DNA of 6,603 bases from Desulfobacterales bacterium HSG17. GTDB lineage: Bacteria > Desulfobacterota > Desulfobacteria > Desulfobacterales > Desulfococcaceae. The translations under genes and the position numbers were made by a program. The stretch covers positions 1-6,603 of the forward strand of contig JAUCGD010000184.1 in assembly GCA_030377945.1 (NCBI GenBank), written 5' to 3'. Positions 6,413 through 6,603 of the stretch are shown piece after piece. The notes below the pieces were generated by a model. The model did no database searches, had not been told where the DNA came from, and saw nothing but the letters and a program-made list of their open reading frames with translations. Position 1 is the stretch's first letter; each line of letters opens with the position of its first letter.

Positions 6413-6574
6413 ACGCTTTTCAACAAGTGCTATAACTTCCCTGCTTTCAACAGGCTTTGATAGAATTTCAGTATCACGAAGGCGAAAAGCTGTATACCAC
6501 CGAACAAAATTATTAACATACTCAAGATTCGCACCTATTAATCAAAAAAAAATTCACTAAAATAAATCTCACTC

Positions 6575-6601
6575 TTGACAAAGATGAAAAAGTATTATAA
6601 A
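6575..6601 (+). promoter_or_regulatory. Possible sigma-70 promoter pointing out of the right edge
   Basis: TTGACA (6575-6580) is a perfect -35 consensus. TATAAA (6596-6601) follows after 15 bases, a short spacer; TATTAT (6593-6598) would leave only 12. If real it drives a + strand gene beyond the window and lies upstream of, and divergent from, the broken ATPase gene. AT-rich sequence makes chance matches likely. Confidence 0.25.
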
Positions 6602-6603
6602 TT

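Larger units (their letters stand above)
5014..6541 (-). pseudogene. Disrupted AAA-type ATPase with C-terminal PD-(D/E)XK-like nuclease domain
   Basis: A single ancestral gene is visible in two frames. The upper frame runs from just after a stop at 6542-6544 to a nine-base T run (- strand; 5372-5364); the lower frame continues from there to the TAG at 5016-5014. Dropping one T joins them into about 508 residues, in which PDRFFYTDQRHRPGTGKN leads straight into MEIDIYAG. Order of parts: a segment with YVNNFVRWYTAFRLR (6520-6476), Walker B, sensor-like TGS, LYGR, a winged-helix-like region, then nuclease-like EID and ESK. The Walker A region expected N-terminal to this is absent: the in-window DNA upstream has stops in this frame and no ATG, GTG or TTG occurs before 6412. 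This points to a 5' truncation or further lesion. Family members of this archaeal-type ATPase class are common accessory genes with poorly known function. Call of family is fairly sure; the pseudogene state is inferred. Confidence 0.7.

Noticed and set aside
6276..6560. 94-codon + strand frame at the right end
   Set aside because: It lies antisense to the ATPase Walker B region and has no family features.
1..6603. CRISPR array, tRNA/rRNA genes, complete insertion sequence or attachment sites
   Set aside because: No regularly spaced repeats, no cloverleaf or ribosomal sequence, and no transposase or integrase frame were seen on either strand.

Overview
The window holds a complete five-gene branched-chain amino acid type (LIV/HAAT family) ABC importer operon on the + strand, bases 82-4709. 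A broken ATPase-nuclease gene of the archaeal-type AAA family faces it on the - strand, bases 5014-6541. DNA of moderate to low GC, a Gram-negative style secreted binding protein, a dispersed palindromic repeat and a pervasive AAA-ATPase/nuclease family gene fit an anaerobic deltaproteobacterium (Desulfobacterota, Desulfobacteraceae-like). That placement is an impression from style and not a demonstrated assignment.

Layout of the operon: a short AT-rich leader (1-81) with a strong Shine-Dalgarno leads into the periplasmic binding protein (82-1203). A 100-base gap follows, carrying a paired palindromic repeat (1224-1287). Then come the LivH permease (1304-2209), LivM permease (2209-3210), LivG ATPase (3207-3977) and LivF ATPase (3996-4709). 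livH/livM overlap by one base (TAATG) and livM/livG by four bases (GTGA), so these genes should be translationally coupled. The livG ribosome binding site and start codon lie inside a perfect small hairpin, which strengthens that idea. LivK captures the ligand outside the inner membrane, LivH and LivM form the channel, and LivG and LivF hydrolyse ATP. The repeat sits exactly where the abundant binding protein is separated from the low-abundance membrane parts, a layout comparable to the REP element between malE and malF of E. coli.

Between livF and the - strand gene there is a 60-codon open frame of unknown status (4721-4903), then an AT-rich convergent spacer (4904-5013) with several small inverted repeats but no classical GC-stem/U-tract terminator.

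The - strand gene encodes an AAA-type ATPase with Walker B, sensor-like TGS and LYGR motifs, a winged-helix-like middle and a C-terminal PD-(D/E)XK-like nuclease domain. It is interrupted in two ways. A run of nine A/T (5364-5372) shifts the frame between the ATPase and nuclease parts; removing one base restores a continuous protein. Upstream, the recognisable coding frame runs past the first ATG (6412) to a stop at 6542-6544, with no start codon and no Walker A in the window. It is best read as a decaying gene, although slippage-dependent expression or homopolymer sequencing error cannot be excluded for the first lesion.
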